DNA of 7,296 nucleotides from a bacterium (lineage in GTDB: Bacteria > UBP15 > UBA6099 > DSWB01): NCBI GenBank assembly GCA_020061125.1, contig JAGUYV010000171.1, positions 1 to 7,296 on the forward strand, in the 5' to 3' direction. Shown one piece after another: positions 1 through 7,296 of this stretch (positions within the stretch are counted from its first letter, which is position 1; every line of letters begins with the position of its first letter). Under the pieces are notes generated by a model, which was not told where the DNA came from, did not search any database, and was given only the letters and a program-made list of their open reading frames with translations. The position numbers were made by a program, and so were the translations under genes.

Positions 1-150
1 GCTGTGATCCCGGCCGGCGGGCGCTTTTTGAAAAACTCCCAAAGCTGCTTGAAAGGCGAGATCGCAGCAAACACAGGGACTATGAACGCGGGGGCTTTCG
101 CGTGCCTGTACCTGCATTTTGCGGCCGCCGGACTTTTCCTGCGGTCCCGG
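1..150. other. Window edge, no assignable gene
   Basis: No gene can be called with confidence in these 150 bases downstream of the 151-1068 gene. On the minus strand one frame stays open from 152 to the window edge. It includes a hydrophobic stretch (residues reading FIVPVFAAISPF at about 86-51) followed by LWEFFKKRP, and most of its third codon positions are G or C. It has no ATG, and its only likely start is a GTG at 74-72 without a Shine-Dalgarno site. A second minus frame starts with ATG at 117-115 and runs to the edge, but it also lacks a good ribosome site. The segment could hold the start of another minus-strand gene or be a plain intergenic region. No intrinsic terminator for the 151-1068 gene is visible. 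Confidence 0.2.
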
Positions 151-1068
151 TCAGAATTCGAGATCGTATCCAAGCGTCAGCTTGTAATAACCGAAGCTCT
201 CCAGATAGAACTGATTGAAGCTCGTGGACGAGCCGTTGAGGTACTGGAATACCAGGTGTGTGGCGACTTCCGAGAACTCGTCCCCGGCAGGCGTCATGCC
301 GTTGATGTTTGCGCCAAGGGTGAGGCCGGCCTTGAGTCCGCGGTACAGGTCATATTCGCCTCTGGCGCGGATCACATAGCCGGCTTCGGGGAAGCGTTCG
401 CGGTCGTGGCGTTCGAGGCGCAGGTCCCAGTCCAGGCGGCCCGGGTCCGTGGGGTAAAGTTCCATGCGCCAGATGTCGGCGCGCATGGTTGGGCGGCAAT
501 CCGGGGTGGTGCAGGCGCTGTTTGCGCGCACCTTGGTCTCGATAAAGGTGAAGTCAATGTTCCGGTTGGAAAACGCGCGCCAGCGCGTGCCCATACTGTA
601 GCTCCACGAATCCATGTCCACGATGCCCAGCTTGTTGAATACGCCGGGGATATTGGTGGATTCATTGAAATTGGTTTCAAGCACATGGCGTTCGGCGTAG
701 CCAGGAATCACGGCGCGGAGCTTTCCCTTCTTCACGGGGATACGCCACTGTCCTCCGCGGGTTTTGCCGATGGAGATGAGCGGGCGGATGCGGGTGGTGT
801 TGACCTCGGCGCGCGCGCGCCGCGCCCACAGCCCCGTGCCGCGCGGCTCGCCCAGAAAGAACTCCTGCTCCTCAATGTCAATATCACCGTTTGCGGGTTT
901 GCGCACCAGGGACACATTGCCGATGCGCGACTCGAATTCGGCGCGGGCCGCGAATGTGGAGATGGCCTCGACCGCCTGCGATTCCGCGCGCGCGGGATGG
1001 GCCGCGCACAACAGGTTCGCGAGAAATGCGATTGCAACAATCAAAATCCATTGCGTTCTGGGTGTCAT
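151..1068 (-). CDS. Exported protein of unknown function, probable outer-membrane beta-barrel
   Basis: I do not recognise a named family for this 305-residue protein. It begins with a Sec signal peptide: Arg near the start, a hydrophobic core at about residues 8-22, and a likely signal peptidase I site after ARA at 26-28. The mature part alternates polar and hydrophobic or aromatic residues in short stretches broken by turns, for example 154-180, 212-220, 230-255 and 268-304. It ends in Tyr-Asp-Leu-Glu-Phe, and a terminal Phe is typical of outer-membrane barrel proteins that are inserted by the BAM complex. Two cysteines, C186 and C191, sit in one apparent loop and could form a disulfide. The start is supported by GGGAG eight bases upstream of the ATG. 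A strong terminator upstream separates it from the lipoprotein gene, so it is probably transcribed on its own. A weak promoter candidate (TAAAAT at 1109-1104, poor -35) lies in the gap. A barrel is inferred from pattern only; a periplasmic beta-rich protein is the alternative. Confidence 0.75.
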   Translation of the reverse strand: MTPRTQWILIVAIAFLANLLCAAHPARAESQAVEAISTFAARAEFESRIGNVSLVRKPANGDIDIEEQEFFLGEPRGTGLWARRARAEVNTTRIRPLISIGKTRGGQWRIPVKKGKLRAVIPGYAERHVLETNFNESTNIPGVFNKLGIVDMDSWSYSMGTRWRAFSNRNIDFTFIETKVRANSACTTPDCRPTMRADIWRMELYPTDPGRLDWDLRLERHDRERFPEAGYVIRARGEYDLYRGLKAGLTLGANINGMTPAGDEFSEVATHLVFQYLNGSSTSFNQFYLESFGYYKLTLGYDLEF

Positions 1069-1127
1069 TCACGAAGCTCCCGAATCAAGATTTTTTCATA
1101 AGCATTTTACCGGATGCGCCGGAAATG

Positions 1128-1161
1128 AAAAAGCCCCATCCCGTGAATTCCGGGATGGGGC
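1128..1161 (-). terminator. Rho-independent terminator of the lipoprotein gene
   Basis: A perfect 11-bp inverted repeat (arms 1133-1143 and 1151-1161, GCCCCATCCCG paired with CGGGATGGGGC) encloses a 7-nt loop. On the minus strand it is followed directly by five T residues (1132-1128). It begins 33 bases after the stop codon of the lipoprotein gene and lies before the start of the 151-1068 gene. It should therefore end the FecR-lipoprotein transcript. On the plus strand the hairpin has no T-tract, so it works in one direction only. Confidence 0.9.
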
Positions 1162-1193
1162 CGATTGCTCATTGCTGAATCAGCCGTGCGCCG

Positions 1194-2936
1194 TCAGATC
1201 CCCATGGTGGAGAACATGCCGGTGCTGGGCAGACTGCCGGTGTCAACCGGAAGAGCGCCCGCGCTCACGATATTGCTGGGCGGGGTCCATGAGGTAATGT
1301 AATAATCCGTGCCGTAGTCGAGGCCGGTGACTCCGTTGGCGTTGAGCACGGCGGAATCGTGGAGCGTGAACACCAGAGTGTCGTTGCTTTGCGCGGTTGT
1401 GGTCCAGGAGAACGAGCCGTACAGAGATGCGTTGGTATCGTCAATGGTGAGTGTTCCGCCCGTGTTCACATTCTGGATGGAAATGGAGAAGCCCGCGGGG
1501 CTTGTGACCGTGGGATCCATGCTTTCACTGAATTTTGCGGAGAACGCCGTGGTGACAGGATCCACGCCGGTATCGCCGCTGGCGGGCGTGAACGCGACCA
1601 CATACGGATAAACCGGAGGCGCGGTGCCAGCGGCTGTGGTGAAGCTGCCCGTGGTGGTCGTGCCTGTGAGATCCGGCGCAACGCCTTGTGTGCTGACAAC
1701 ATTGGTGGGCAGGGTGACGCTTGTGATGGTGTAGGTTGTGCCGGGCATGAGGTACTTGAGTCCTGCCGTTCCCAGAACGGATGTGGAATTCAAAGTGTAA
1801 ACCAGGGTGTCGTTGGTTACGGTTGTGGTTGTCCAGGAGAAGGAGCCGTAGGACAGGACATTGGAGCTGTCAATGGTGATGGTGCCGCCCGTGGAGTTGT
1901 TCTGGATGGTGACGGCGAATCCGGTGGGGGTGACGGTGGTGTCCATGGATTCGCTGAAGGTCACGGAGAACGGGGTGGCGTCGTAGTCAACATTGGTGGC
2001 GCCGGCCGCAGGCGAGAAGGCGACAACCGTGGGCACTGTGGGTGTGACGGGCGTGGTGCCCGTGGCGAGTCCGGCTTCCTCAAGCACATAGTCAACCCAC
2101 GAAGTTGTGCCCGTGGCGTAAGTCATGTTGAAGCTGGCGTAATCGGTGAAGGTTACGCTGGAAAGCCCCGTGGGGGTCACGGCCACGCCGTACTGGAAGC
2201 CGCTGGGGAACAGGGTGTCCACGGCGTCATTGATGGCGGCGATGTCCGCATCGTCCACTGCGGAGAGCGCCAGTTGGGATGTGTACGCGTATTTGATGGC
2301 GGCGGCGGCGCCCAGTGTGGTTTCGGGGCTGGCCACCACGCCGGTGGTGTACAGGCCTTCGTCCACGGAGGGCACGACCACGGCCACATAGATGCCGTAG
2401 GAATCGCCGGTGAAGGCTTTGGCTTCGAGCAGATGGTTTGTTCCGGCGAGCACATTTCTGATTTCAAAGGAGCCACTGCTGCGGAAGGTCACGCGCTGGG
2501 TGCTTGTGTCGCGCGTGGCTGTGGTGCAGGCGCTGGCGATGGGGCCGTAATATTCGCCGGTCTGCGAATCCGTGTATGCGTACGGAGAGTTGGATAGGCT
2601 TTCCGCATCCTCGGTTACATACACATGCACGGGAATTTCGGTGTCGGAAGTCGTGGTCTGGTATGCGGCGTCATGCCAGACGCTGAAATCACCGCAGCCC
2701 TGGTACAGGATGCCGTTGTCGAGGTAGCTTTCTTCGGTGTTGTACACCACTGCGGCCAGGCGCGCTGGAACCGAGCTGCCGAAGTCCACGGCCATGCCCA
2801 CGCGGCCGTATGAAGGCGCCGTGGCGGTGGATGATGCGGCTCCGCCGCCACCGCCGCCGCAGCCCGCCAGGACTGCCATGAGCGCCAGCGCCATGAGCGC
2901 GGATGCTATGCGAAGTGTGTGTTTGTGTTTTTTCAT
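1194..2936 (-). CDS. Lipoprotein with two Ig-like Big_5 domains
   Basis: This 580-residue protein has a lipoprotein signal: basic MKKHKH start, hydrophobic core at about 11-24, and lipobox Leu-Ala-Gly-Cys with the acylated cysteine at C26. A six-glycine linker follows. Asp is absent at +2, so outer-membrane sorting is expected. Residues about 43-290 form a region I cannot assign; it has three further cysteines (C81, C137 and, at the lipobox, C26) and is rich in Tyr, Thr and Ser. Two homologous Ig-like domains follow at about 303-435 and 445-578. Each has the Big_5 (SbsA Ig-like) features: VVAF(S/T)PA-G near the start, FSESMD, an IQN..TGGT.TID segment, then GSFSWTTT. These domains are common in bacterial surface and adhesive proteins. 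The start is fixed by AAGGAGGG about nine bases upstream. The gene lies 21 nt after the FecR gene and its ribosome site fills that gap, so the two are almost certainly one operon. The role is unknown; surface binding or a structural role is inferred. Confidence 0.88.
   Translation of the reverse strand: MKKHKHTLRIASALMALALMAVLAGCGGGGGGAASSTATAPSYGRVGMAVDFGSSVPARLAAVVYNTEESYLDNGILYQGCGDFSVWHDAAYQTTTSDTEIPVHVYVTEDAESLSNSPYAYTDSQTGEYYGPIASACTTATRDTSTQRVTFRSSGSFEIRNVLAGTNHLLEAKAFTGDSYGIYVAVVVPSVDEGLYTTGVVASPETTLGAAAAIKYAYTSQLALSAVDDADIAAINDAVDTLFPSGFQYGVAVTPTGLSSVTFTDYASFNMTYATGTTSWVDYVLEEAGLATGTTPVTPTVPTVVAFSPAAGATNVDYDATPFSVTFSESMDTTVTPTGFAVTIQNNSTGGTITIDSSNVLSYGSFSWTTTTVTNDTLVYTLNSTSVLGTAGLKYLMPGTTYTITSVTLPTNVVSTQGVAPDLTGTTTTGSFTTAAGTAPPVYPYVVAFTPASGDTGVDPVTTAFSAKFSESMDPTVTSPAGFSISIQNVNTGGTLTIDDTNASLYGSFSWTTTAQSNDTLVFTLHDSAVLNANGVTGLDYGTDYYITSWTPPSNIVSAGALPVDTGSLPSTGMFSTMGI
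1203..2030 (-). repeat. Tandem Ig-like domain repeat within the lipoprotein gene
   Basis: Two domain units of about 142-143 codons are repeated in tandem. FSESMD occurs at residues 327 and 469, and GSFSWTTT at 364 and 507, in the same order with the same spacing. Similarity is clear in protein and patchy in DNA, so the duplication is old or was inherited as a ready-made two-domain array. It is not a recent DNA tandem repeat. Confidence 0.8.
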
Positions 2937-2957
2937 GGGTGTCTTCCCTCCTTTTCC

Positions 2958-3845
2958 TTAAAATTCGATCTCGCCCTGGATGCCGCCGGTGCCGGAAAGG
3001 AAACCGTCGTCGTCTGCCAGATCGACAAGATCCTCGAGCACGCTGTCATCCAGTGCGGTGTCTATGGCGTCAAGAATATCTTCATCATCGAATTCCATAT
3101 CCATGTCTTCTTCCATGCCATCTTCCATGTCCACTTCGGATTCCAACTCGGCTTCGAGTTCCTCGAGTTCCTCTTCGTCCATGGTCATGTCTTCATCGCC
3201 GAAAGCCTCGATGAATTCCGCGCCCGCTTCCTCGGCCTGGGTGACTTCTGCCTCAAGCTCGGTGAGCATGTCGGCGGGGATTTCCGCGGGTTCGGACGGG
3301 GGCATGCCGGGGGCTTCGACTTCAGAGAACATGCCCGGAGAGAGGTCCACGGTCACGCCGCCCGCAGTCACGGCCACATTGCCGTCCACCACGAGCACCT
3401 GGGTCTCGGTGCACTGGAAGCCCGTGCCGCGCACGCCAGCCACGGCGGTCGGGGTGTTGACATTGAAAGAAGATGTGCCGCCCAGCTTGGCGGCTTTGGC
3501 CGTGACCGAGCCTTTTTCCAGCTTCACAGTGCTTTTGGAATTGCCCGCACCGTCCACGGACAGGCTGGACATGGTGACCTGTGACGCCGGGCCGACTTTG
3601 ACCACGCTGCCGCCGCCCCAGGCCACGAACGCCTGTGCGCCCGCGCCGGTCTTGATCTGGCCGGTCTCGGTGATGGTGTCACCGTCTTTCGCCGCTTTCC
3701 ACGGGGCCTTGGCCGTGGCCTTAACCTGCACATCGCCCTTGATTTTGCTGATTTTGGCTTTCATGACCGCCGCCTGCGATGCGCTGCAGGCAAACAGCAG
3801 CATCAGCGCAAACATGGCGATTCGTGTCATAACCGGTTTGTGCAT
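2958..3845 (-). CDS. FecR-domain exported protein with long acidic C-terminal tail
   Basis: The 295-residue protein starts with a signal sequence: hydrophobic core at about 8-19, then Cys20 in LFAC, an imperfect lipobox, or a signal peptidase I site near SQA at 23-25. It could be secreted or a lipoprotein. Residues about 30-170 form a FecR domain: a beta-rich start with GDVQVK, a glycine-rich middle with AWGGGSVVKVG, and the typical NTPTAVAGVRGTGF motif at 130-143 followed by V.V..GNVAV. In iron-uptake systems FecR relays a signal to an ECF sigma factor, but here there is no inner-membrane segment, no sigma factor and no TonB receptor nearby. A regulatory role is therefore not supported. Residues 186-280 are mainly Glu, Asp, Met, Ala and Leu, and no Lys, Arg or His follows R139. 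The ATG at 3845 is preferred over one 27 codons upstream because AAAGGAGG lies seven bases before it and the signal peptide follows directly. The lipoprotein gene lies 21 nt downstream. Confidence 0.88.
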   Translation of the reverse strand: MHKPVMTRIAMFALMLLFACSASQAAVMKAKISKIKGDVQVKATAKAPWKAAKDGDTITETGQIKTGAGAQAFVAWGGGSVVKVGPASQVTMSSLSVDGAGNSKSTVKLEKGSVTAKAAKLGGTSSFNVNTPTAVAGVRGTGFQCTETQVLVVDGNVAVTAGGVTVDLSPGMFSEVEAPGMPPSEPAEIPADMLTELEAEVTQAEEAGAEFIEAFGDEDMTMDEEELEELEAELESEVDMEDGMEEDMDMEFDDEDILDAIDTALDDSVLEDLVDLADDDGFLSGTGGIQGEIEF

Positions 3846-3867
3846 TGCCCTGCCTCCTTTGTTTTCA
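3846..3867 (-). promoter_or_regulatory. Ribosome binding site that fixes the FecR start
   Basis: AAAGGAGG at 3860-3853 is close to the full anti-Shine-Dalgarno complement and lies seven bases before the ATG at 3845. The longer upstream reading of the same frame would put this site inside coding sequence and bury the signal peptide, so it is rejected. Confidence 0.85.
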
Positions 3868-3891
3868 ATTGTGTTTATGAAGTCGGCACAT

Positions 3892-3901
3892 GGTGCGCAC
3901 C
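3892..3901. promoter_or_regulatory. Palindrome, possible operator for the FecR operon
   Basis: GGTGCGCACC is a perfect 10-bp palindrome. On the minus strand it overlaps a second inverted repeat, GCAC-CAT-GTGC, so the two are nested. It lies about 47 bases upstream of the FecR start, just downstream of the weak promoter candidate. It could bind a dimeric repressor, but this rests on position and symmetry only. Confidence 0.25.
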
Positions 3902-4082
3902 GCTGTAATGATTTGAACTGATGCAATCCGGATATTCAACTGTCCCGGAACGGCGCCATGCCCGGCCCCGTATCCGCGGGCCGCCGCGGTCAGTCGCGGC
4001 GCCACTGTGTCTCCTGCGGATTCCTGCGCCATTCCCGGGGGAAAGGAATGGCATGCCTTTGAAGATGACGCCCCCGTACAAC

Positions 4083-4850
4083 TTAATAGTATGAATAGAA
4101 ATAGCTTGCGCGGATAAGCTGGTTGTCGCCCAGGGTTCGGGCTGCATGGAACAACTGGTCCAGGTACAGGTAGCCCAGGGTCACTCGCTGCTTTTTGTCA
4201 ATCTTGAAGGTGAAGTCGGCCTGGTACTGGTTGGTGTAGTGTTCCTTGAACAGGTTCACGCCGTCGTCGTTGAGGCCCCACACGAAGGTGTAGCCCACAT
4301 CGTAGGACCACTTGCCTGTGATTTCGTCAGCCATGTCAATTTTCTGGGACAGGGTGCGGCCCTGGCTGAAATCCGTGCCCGTGCTGTATGTGGTCTTGAG
4401 GGTGTAGCGCGGGCGAACCTTCTCCATGGGGTTGACCTTGAAAGTCATGCCGAAGGAAAAGCGGTCACTGTCGCTGCTGGGCAGGGTGTTGCGCCGCGGG
4501 TTGCTGCTGTGCGAGTAGCTCAAGTCGCCTTTCCACTTGCCGGTGATGGTGCGGGCGATGTTGAGACCCCAGATGTGCGAGGCGTTTGCGCCGTCGTCAA
4601 GGCTGTACTTGTTGAGGTAGTACAGGTTGCCGGTCACATCCTTGTCCAGCTTGCGGAACGCGGACACCATGGAATACAGGAATGTCTCGCCGCTCACATT
4701 GCCCGTGCTGGACGACGCGTCGGTCTGCGCCTCGACCCGCTCCATGAAGGTGAGCACCACCGGCCCCGGCTGCGCCAGCGCGGGCAGGGCCACGGCAGCC
4801 ATCATGACAATGAATGCCGCAATTGTAAAACTTTTTTTAATGTTCATCAT
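4083..4850 (-). CDS. Small exported beta-barrel-like protein of unknown function
   Basis: The 255-residue protein has a clear Sec signal peptide: MMNIKK start, hydrophobic core at about 8-22 and cleavage after ALA at 24-26. The mature part is a series of roughly ten to twelve amphipathic, aromatic-rich segments separated by polar turns, and the chain ends Phe-Tyr-Ser-Tyr-Tyr. This is the usual look of an outer-membrane barrel. The pentapeptide ITGKW occurs at 102-106 and again at 177-181, each followed by a strand-like Tyr-containing segment, which hints at an internal hairpin repeat. I do not recognise the family; some resemblance to porin-like proteins is generic. The start is put at the ATG at 4850 because GAGAGG ends seven bases upstream; the adjacent ATG at 4847 is nearly as good, while the ATG at 4871 lacks a site in the right place. 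It has its own promoter at 4920-4949, so it is separate from the dehydrogenase gene. No clear terminator follows. Confidence 0.78.
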   Translation of the reverse strand: MMNIKKSFTIAAFIVMMAAVALPALAQPGPVVLTFMERVEAQTDASSSTGNVSGETFLYSMVSAFRKLDKDVTGNLYYLNKYSLDDGANASHIWGLNIARTITGKWKGDLSYSHSSNPRRNTLPSSDSDRFSFGMTFKVNPMEKVRPRYTLKTTYSTGTDFSQGRTLSQKIDMADEITGKWSYDVGYTFVWGLNDDGVNLFKEHYTNQYQADFTFKIDKKQRVTLGYLYLDQLFHAARTLGDNQLIRASYFYSYY

Positions 4851-4919
4851 TTTCCAACCTCTCTTTCGCACATTATTTATCGTGAATGTATATAAATAAA
4901 ACAGCCTTTGAACTGTTGG

Positions 4920-4949
4920 ATCCTAACACTTGCAGCCTTTTGTTGTCAA
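4920..4949 (-). promoter_or_regulatory. Sigma70-type promoter of the small barrel gene
   Basis: A perfect -35 box TTGACA (4949-4944) and a -10 box TAGGAT (4925-4920, four of six matches) are 18 nt apart. They lie in a markedly AT-rich stretch of otherwise GC-rich DNA. Transcription would start near 4913 and give a leader of about 63 nt before the ATG at 4850. The -35 sits inside a loose inverted repeat on the minus strand (TTGTTG at 4964-4959 region, CAACAA at its far side), which could be a regulator site. Confidence 0.7.
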
Positions 4950-4987
4950 GCAATTACAGCCAATTCCAACAATAAAAACCACGCAAG

Positions 4988-5845
4988 TTACTTGGTGTAA
5001 TCGTAGAACCCCTTGCCGGTCTTGCGGCCGAGGTGTCCCGCATCCACCATTTTCTTGAGCAGGGGGCAGGGCCGGTATTTGTCGTCGCCGTAGCCCGCGA
5101 CCAGGGTGTTCATGACATTGAGGCAGATGTCCAGGCCGACAAGGTCCGCCAGAGCCAGCGGCCCCATGGGGTGGTTCATGCCCAGTTTCATGCCCGTGTC
5201 AATGGCCTCGGCGCTGCCCACGCCTTCCCAGTACGCGAAAATGGCTTCGTTGATCATGATCATGATGAGGCGGCTGGTGGCGAAACCGGGGTAGTCGTTG
5301 ACCTCAATGGGGGTCTTGTCCAGCTTGAGGGTCATGTCCTCGATGGCCTTGTAAGTTTCGTCGCTGGTGAGGTAGCCGCGGATGATTTCCACGAGTTTCA
5401 TCATGGGCACGGGGTTGAAGAAGTGCATGCCGATGACCTTGTCCGGCCGTTTTGTGGCGGACGCCACCTTGGTGATTGACTGCGAGGATGTGTTGGTGGC
5501 CAGAATGGCGTGGGGCGGAAGGAGTTCGTCCATGACCGCGAATTCCTTTTTCTTGAGTTCCACATTCTCGAAGATGGCCTCGACCATGAGGTCCACGCCG
5601 TCGCCGATGTCCTCGTTTCTGGTCACGGGCCTGATGCGCGCCAGGGCCGCGTCCATGGCGTCCGTGGTCAGCGCGCCCTTGGCCGTCTGGCGCTCCATGT
5701 TCTTTTTGATCACGCCCAGGCTGCGGGCGAGAATTTCGTCCGTGAGGTCGCGCAGAATCACCTCGTAGCCGTACTGGGCGCACACATGCGCGATGCCGTT
5801 GCCCATGGTGCCGCCGCCCAGCACCAGAACTTTTTTGATTTCCAT
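4988..5845 (-). CDS. hbd: 3-hydroxybutyryl-CoA / 3-hydroxyacyl-CoA dehydrogenase
   Basis: This 285-residue cytoplasmic enzyme has the full length of the short single-function family (Hbd, PaaH, FadB2). It interconverts (S)-3-hydroxyacyl-CoA and 3-oxoacyl-CoA with NAD(P). The N-terminal Rossmann fold shows [14 protein letters not shown] at 7-20. ATNTSS at 116-121 gives the conserved Ser120, and GMHFFNPVP at 139-147 holds the catalytic His141, paired with Glu153. The C-terminal helical domain starts near PGFATSR at 186-192 and includes [16 protein letters not shown] at 224-239. It ends with [11 protein letters not shown]. At the position of the conserved Asn of the animal enzyme (50 residues after the catalytic His) it has Ser191. 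The TSR form also occurs in other bacterial members as I know the family. AGAGGAGA lies nine bases before the ATG. A TATAAT box and a hairpin precede the gene. Proximity to kor genes fits fatty-acid or butyrate metabolism; preferred chain length and direction cannot be told from sequence. Confidence 0.95.
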   Translation of the reverse strand: MEIKKVLVLGGGTMGNGIAHVCAQYGYEVILRDLTDEILARSLGVIKKNMERQTAKGALTTDAMDAALARIRPVTRNEDIGDGVDLMVEAIFENVELKKKEFAVMDELLPPHAILATNTSSQSITKVASATKRPDKVIGMHFFNPVPMMKLVEIIRGYLTSDETYKAIEDMTLKLDKTPIEVNDYPGFATSRLIMIMINEAIFAYWEGVGSAEAIDTGMKLGMNHPMGPLALADLVGLDICLNVMNTLVAGYGDDKYRPCPLLKKMVDAGHLGRKTGKGFYDYTK

Positions 5846-5879
5846 GCCTGCCTGTCTCCTCTCGATTCAAGCTGATTGC

Positions 5880-5899
5880 GCGGCCCGGCTCCGGGCCGC
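5880..5899. other. GC-rich hairpin in the divergent intergenic region
   Basis: GCGGCCCGG (5880-5888) and CCGGGCCGC (5891-5899) are perfect inverted arms; a realistic fold has a 7-bp stem and a 6-nt loop. If the TATAAT box at 5916-5911 is used, transcription of the dehydrogenase gene starts near 5904. The hairpin would then lie almost at the 5' end of the mRNA, where such structures often protect against decay. Only three T residues follow on the plus strand and none on the minus strand, so a terminator is less likely. Confidence 0.5.
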
Positions 5900-5910
5900 T
5901 TTCAATGCAG

Positions 5911-5916
5911 ATTATA
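5911..5916 (-). promoter_or_regulatory. Probable -10 box of the dehydrogenase gene
   Basis: The minus strand reads a perfect TATAAT at 5916-5911, 65 bases upstream of the dehydrogenase ATG. No good -35 box is found at the usual 16-18 nt spacing, where the sequence is CCCCGC-like. The promoter may depend on an activator or on a different sigma factor, or the match may be chance. It lies in the shared region of the divergent dehydrogenase and kor genes. Confidence 0.4.
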
Positions 5917-6095
5917 CATCAGCGGAGGAAAAAGCGGGGAGGCCCGGCAAACCGTTTGACCGCGCAAGGATTCGGGAACAGCTTTATATTAGGATTGAAG
6001 CAAATTGTGCAACGGGGAAACAAATCGCGCGCGCACGGGAACCTGATTATGCGGGGGGCGCGCAAACGCGAGACCCGGAAAAGAGCTGATACGCA

Positions 6096-6449
6096 GTGGC
6101 GCCTAAAGTCCAGGAGAACAACAATCGCAAAGCGCGGAACCGCATCGAGGATCCCTCGGTGAAAAAGCCGCGCAACGGCGAAGTCCCCGATGAGGACGCG
6201 CCCGTTATGATTTATTACAAGTGGTGCAAGGGCTGCGGCATCTGCGTGGAGTTCTGCCCCAAACAGGTTCTGGATTTCGATGCTGACGAGCAGAAGCCCG
6301 TGGTCGCCCGTCCCGAGGATTGCATCCAGTGCGGCATCTGCGAATTGCGCTGTCCGGATTTCGCCATCACGCGCGTGAGGAATGGTTCCGGCAATGGCAA
6401 CGAAAAACAAAAACCCAAAGCAACCGGCCGTAACGCGAAAGAAAAATAA
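6096..6449 (+). CDS. korD: 2-oxoacid:ferredoxin oxidoreductase delta subunit (2[4Fe-4S] ferredoxin)
   Basis: The 117-residue protein carries two classic CxxCxxCxxxCP motifs: C44, C47, C50, C54 and C76, C79, C82, C86. These bind two [4Fe-4S] clusters that carry electrons from the Kor catalytic core to external ferredoxin. The order of motifs and the tail CPDFAITR match KorD, and the alpha subunit follows directly, which supports KorD over a free ferredoxin. It has a hydrophilic N-terminal extension of about 40 residues, rich in Lys, Arg, Asn and Glu, and a Lys-rich tail after residue 98. The start is uncertain. GTG at 6096 has GGAAAAGAG ten bases upstream and the extension has coding-like third positions. 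ATG at 6207 has GAGGA ten bases upstream and would give an 80-residue protein nearer the usual size. No convincing promoter is seen upstream; TATATT at 5985-5990 lacks a matched -35. korA overlaps its last 56 bases. Confidence 0.9.
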   Translation: MAPKVQENNNRKARNRIEDPSVKKPRNGEVPDEDAPVMIYYKWCKGCGICVEFCPKQVLDFDADEQKPVVARPEDCIQCGICELRCPDFAITRVRNGSGNGNEKQKPKATGRNAKEK

Positions 6450-7296
6450 CGGCGCCGCGCGCGCCGGAGCGCTCAAGAAAGGGCAGAAAGCGCTGCTCAT
6501 GAGCGGCAACGAGGCGTGCGTGGAAGGCGCGCTCGCCGCGGGCGTGAATTTCTTCGCCGGATATCCCATCACCCCGGCCACGGAAATCGCGGAACTCATG
6601 GCGCGCAGGCTGCCCGCGGCCGGCGGCAAGTTCATTCAGATGGAAGATGAAATCGCGTCCATGGCCGCGATCATCGGCGCCGGCATCGGCGGCGCAAAAT
6701 CCATGACCGCCACCAGCGGCCCCGGCTTTTCCCTCATGCAGGAAAACCTGGGTTTCGCGGTGATGGCGGAAATCCCCTGCGTGATCGCCCATGTGCAGCG
6801 CGGAGGACCCAGCACGGGCCTGCCCACGCATCCCTCGCAGGCCGACATCATGCAGACCCGCTGGGGCACTCACGGCGATCACTCGATCATCGTGCTCTGC
6901 CCCAATTCCGTTCCCGAAACCTACACGCTCACCATCACCGCCATCAACATGAGCGAGCGTTACCGCACGCCGGTCATTCTGCTGCTCGATGAAGTCATCG
7001 CGCACATGCGCGAGAAAATCATCCTGCCCCTGGACGAGCCGATGGACATCATGGAACGGCCGCGTCCGAGCATGCCCCCGGAGTGGTATATTCCGTACGA
7101 AGAAACGCCGTCCCTGGTGCCGCCCATGGCCGCGTTCGGCGAAGGGTACCGCTATCACATCACAGGGCTGACCCACGACACGCACGGTTTCCCCACGCAG
7201 AAGCCCGCGGAAATCGAAGCGCTGAACCGCCGCCTGCGCCTGAAGATCGAGCAGAACCGCAAGAACATCGTCATGGTGCAGGCCGAATTCGTGGAC
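6394..7296 (+). CDS. korA: 2-oxoacid:ferredoxin oxidoreductase alpha subunit, 3' end outside window
   Basis: The frame is open for 301 codons and runs off the window; the family is usually about 350-390 residues, so most of it is present. It is the alpha subunit of the enzyme that oxidises 2-oxoglutarate (or a similar 2-oxoacid) with CoA to acyl-CoA, CO2 and reduced ferredoxin. Key segments are SGNEACVEGALAAG at 37-50, GYPITPATEIAE at 56-67, the acidic EDE at 84-86, TSGPGFSLM at 107-115 and RGGPSTGLPTHPSQAD at 136-151, the hallmark of KorA-type subunits. There is no N-terminal gamma domain, so the enzyme is the four-subunit type and korB and korC should follow. The first 35 residues are a Lys/Asn/Ala-rich extension not typical of the family. 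ATG 6394 is chosen; ATG 6382 touches the GAGGA site, and the next in-frame ATG (6499) lies inside the conserved start region. Whether the substrate is 2-oxoglutarate or a branched-chain or other 2-oxoacid is not certain. Confidence 0.93.
   Translation, partial: MATKNKNPKQPAVTRKKNNGAARAGALKKGQKALLMSGNEACVEGALAAGVNFFAGYPITPATEIAELMARRLPAAGGKFIQMEDEIASMAAIIGAGIGGAKSMTATSGPGFSLMQENLGFAVMAEIPCVIAHVQRGGPSTGLPTHPSQADIMQTRWGTHGDHSIIVLCPNSVPETYTLTITAINMSERYRTPVILLLDEVIAHMREKIILPLDEPMDIMERPRPSMPPEWYIPYEETPSLVPPMAAFGEGYRYHITGLTHDTHGFPTQKPAEIEALNRRLRLKIEQNRKNIVMVQAEFVD

Larger units (their letters stand above)
3846..4082. other. Intergenic region with hairpin and palindromes, no gene
   Basis: This 237-nt gap lies between the small barrel-like gene and the FecR gene and holds no credible gene. 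It contains an 8-bp hairpin (GCCATTCC at 4028-4035 with GGAATGGC at 4045-4052) placed where a terminator for the upstream gene would be, but no T-tract follows on the minus strand. It also has two CCGCGG palindromes (3974-3979 and 3984-3989). A weak minus-strand promoter candidate is TTGAAT at 3939-3934 and TCAAAT at 3916-3911 with 17-nt spacing; both boxes match the consensus at four of six positions. Its start point would fall near 3904, beside the palindrome at 3892-3901. Confidence 0.5.

Overview
The window looks like a piece of chromosome from a GC-rich, Gram-negative, probably anaerobic bacterium. The evidence is canonical Shine-Dalgarno sites, Sec signal peptides, a lipobox lipoprotein with a poly-glycine linker, two proteins that look like outer-membrane beta-barrels, and a multi-subunit 2-oxoacid:ferredoxin oxidoreductase beside a 3-hydroxyacyl-CoA dehydrogenase. 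The style resembles Desulfobacterota/Myxococcota-like or related uncultured phyla, but the sequence alone cannot fix the taxon. There is no rRNA, tRNA, CRISPR array or insertion sequence.

Layout. Five genes lie on the minus strand, in transcription order from right to left: a 3-hydroxybutyryl-CoA dehydrogenase (4988-5845); a small barrel-like exported protein (4083-4850) behind its own sigma70-type promoter; a FecR-domain exported protein with a very acidic tail (2958-3845); a poly-Gly lipoprotein with two Ig-like Big_5 domains (1194-2936), only 21 nt downstream of the FecR gene and closed by a strong intrinsic terminator (1128-1161); and a second barrel-like exported protein (151-1068). Two genes lie on the plus strand at the right end: a two-cluster ferredoxin, KorD (6096-6449), and the alpha subunit KorA (6394 to past the window end). 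They overlap by 56 nt in different frames. The dehydrogenase and kor genes diverge from a 250-nt intergenic region with a perfect TATAAT box and a GC-rich hairpin.

How the genes work together. KorD and KorA are parts of one cytoplasmic enzyme that oxidises 2-oxoglutarate (or a related 2-oxoacid) to an acyl-CoA and reduced ferredoxin. The separate delta subunit, and an alpha subunit without a fused gamma domain, imply a four-subunit enzyme with korB and korC just beyond the window. The dehydrogenase handles 3-hydroxyacyl-CoA in beta-oxidation or butyrate-type metabolism; its link to Kor is only proximity. The other four genes encode envelope proteins of unknown function. The FecR and lipoprotein genes are very likely co-transcribed and form the most interesting unit: a periplasmic or surface FecR domain fused to a 156-residue tail without any Lys, Arg or His, paired with an Ig-like surface lipoprotein.

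I see no clear mobile element or defence system. The best candidates for something undescribed are the FecR/Ig-lipoprotein pair with its barrel-like neighbours, and the overlapping lysine-rich ends of korD and korA.
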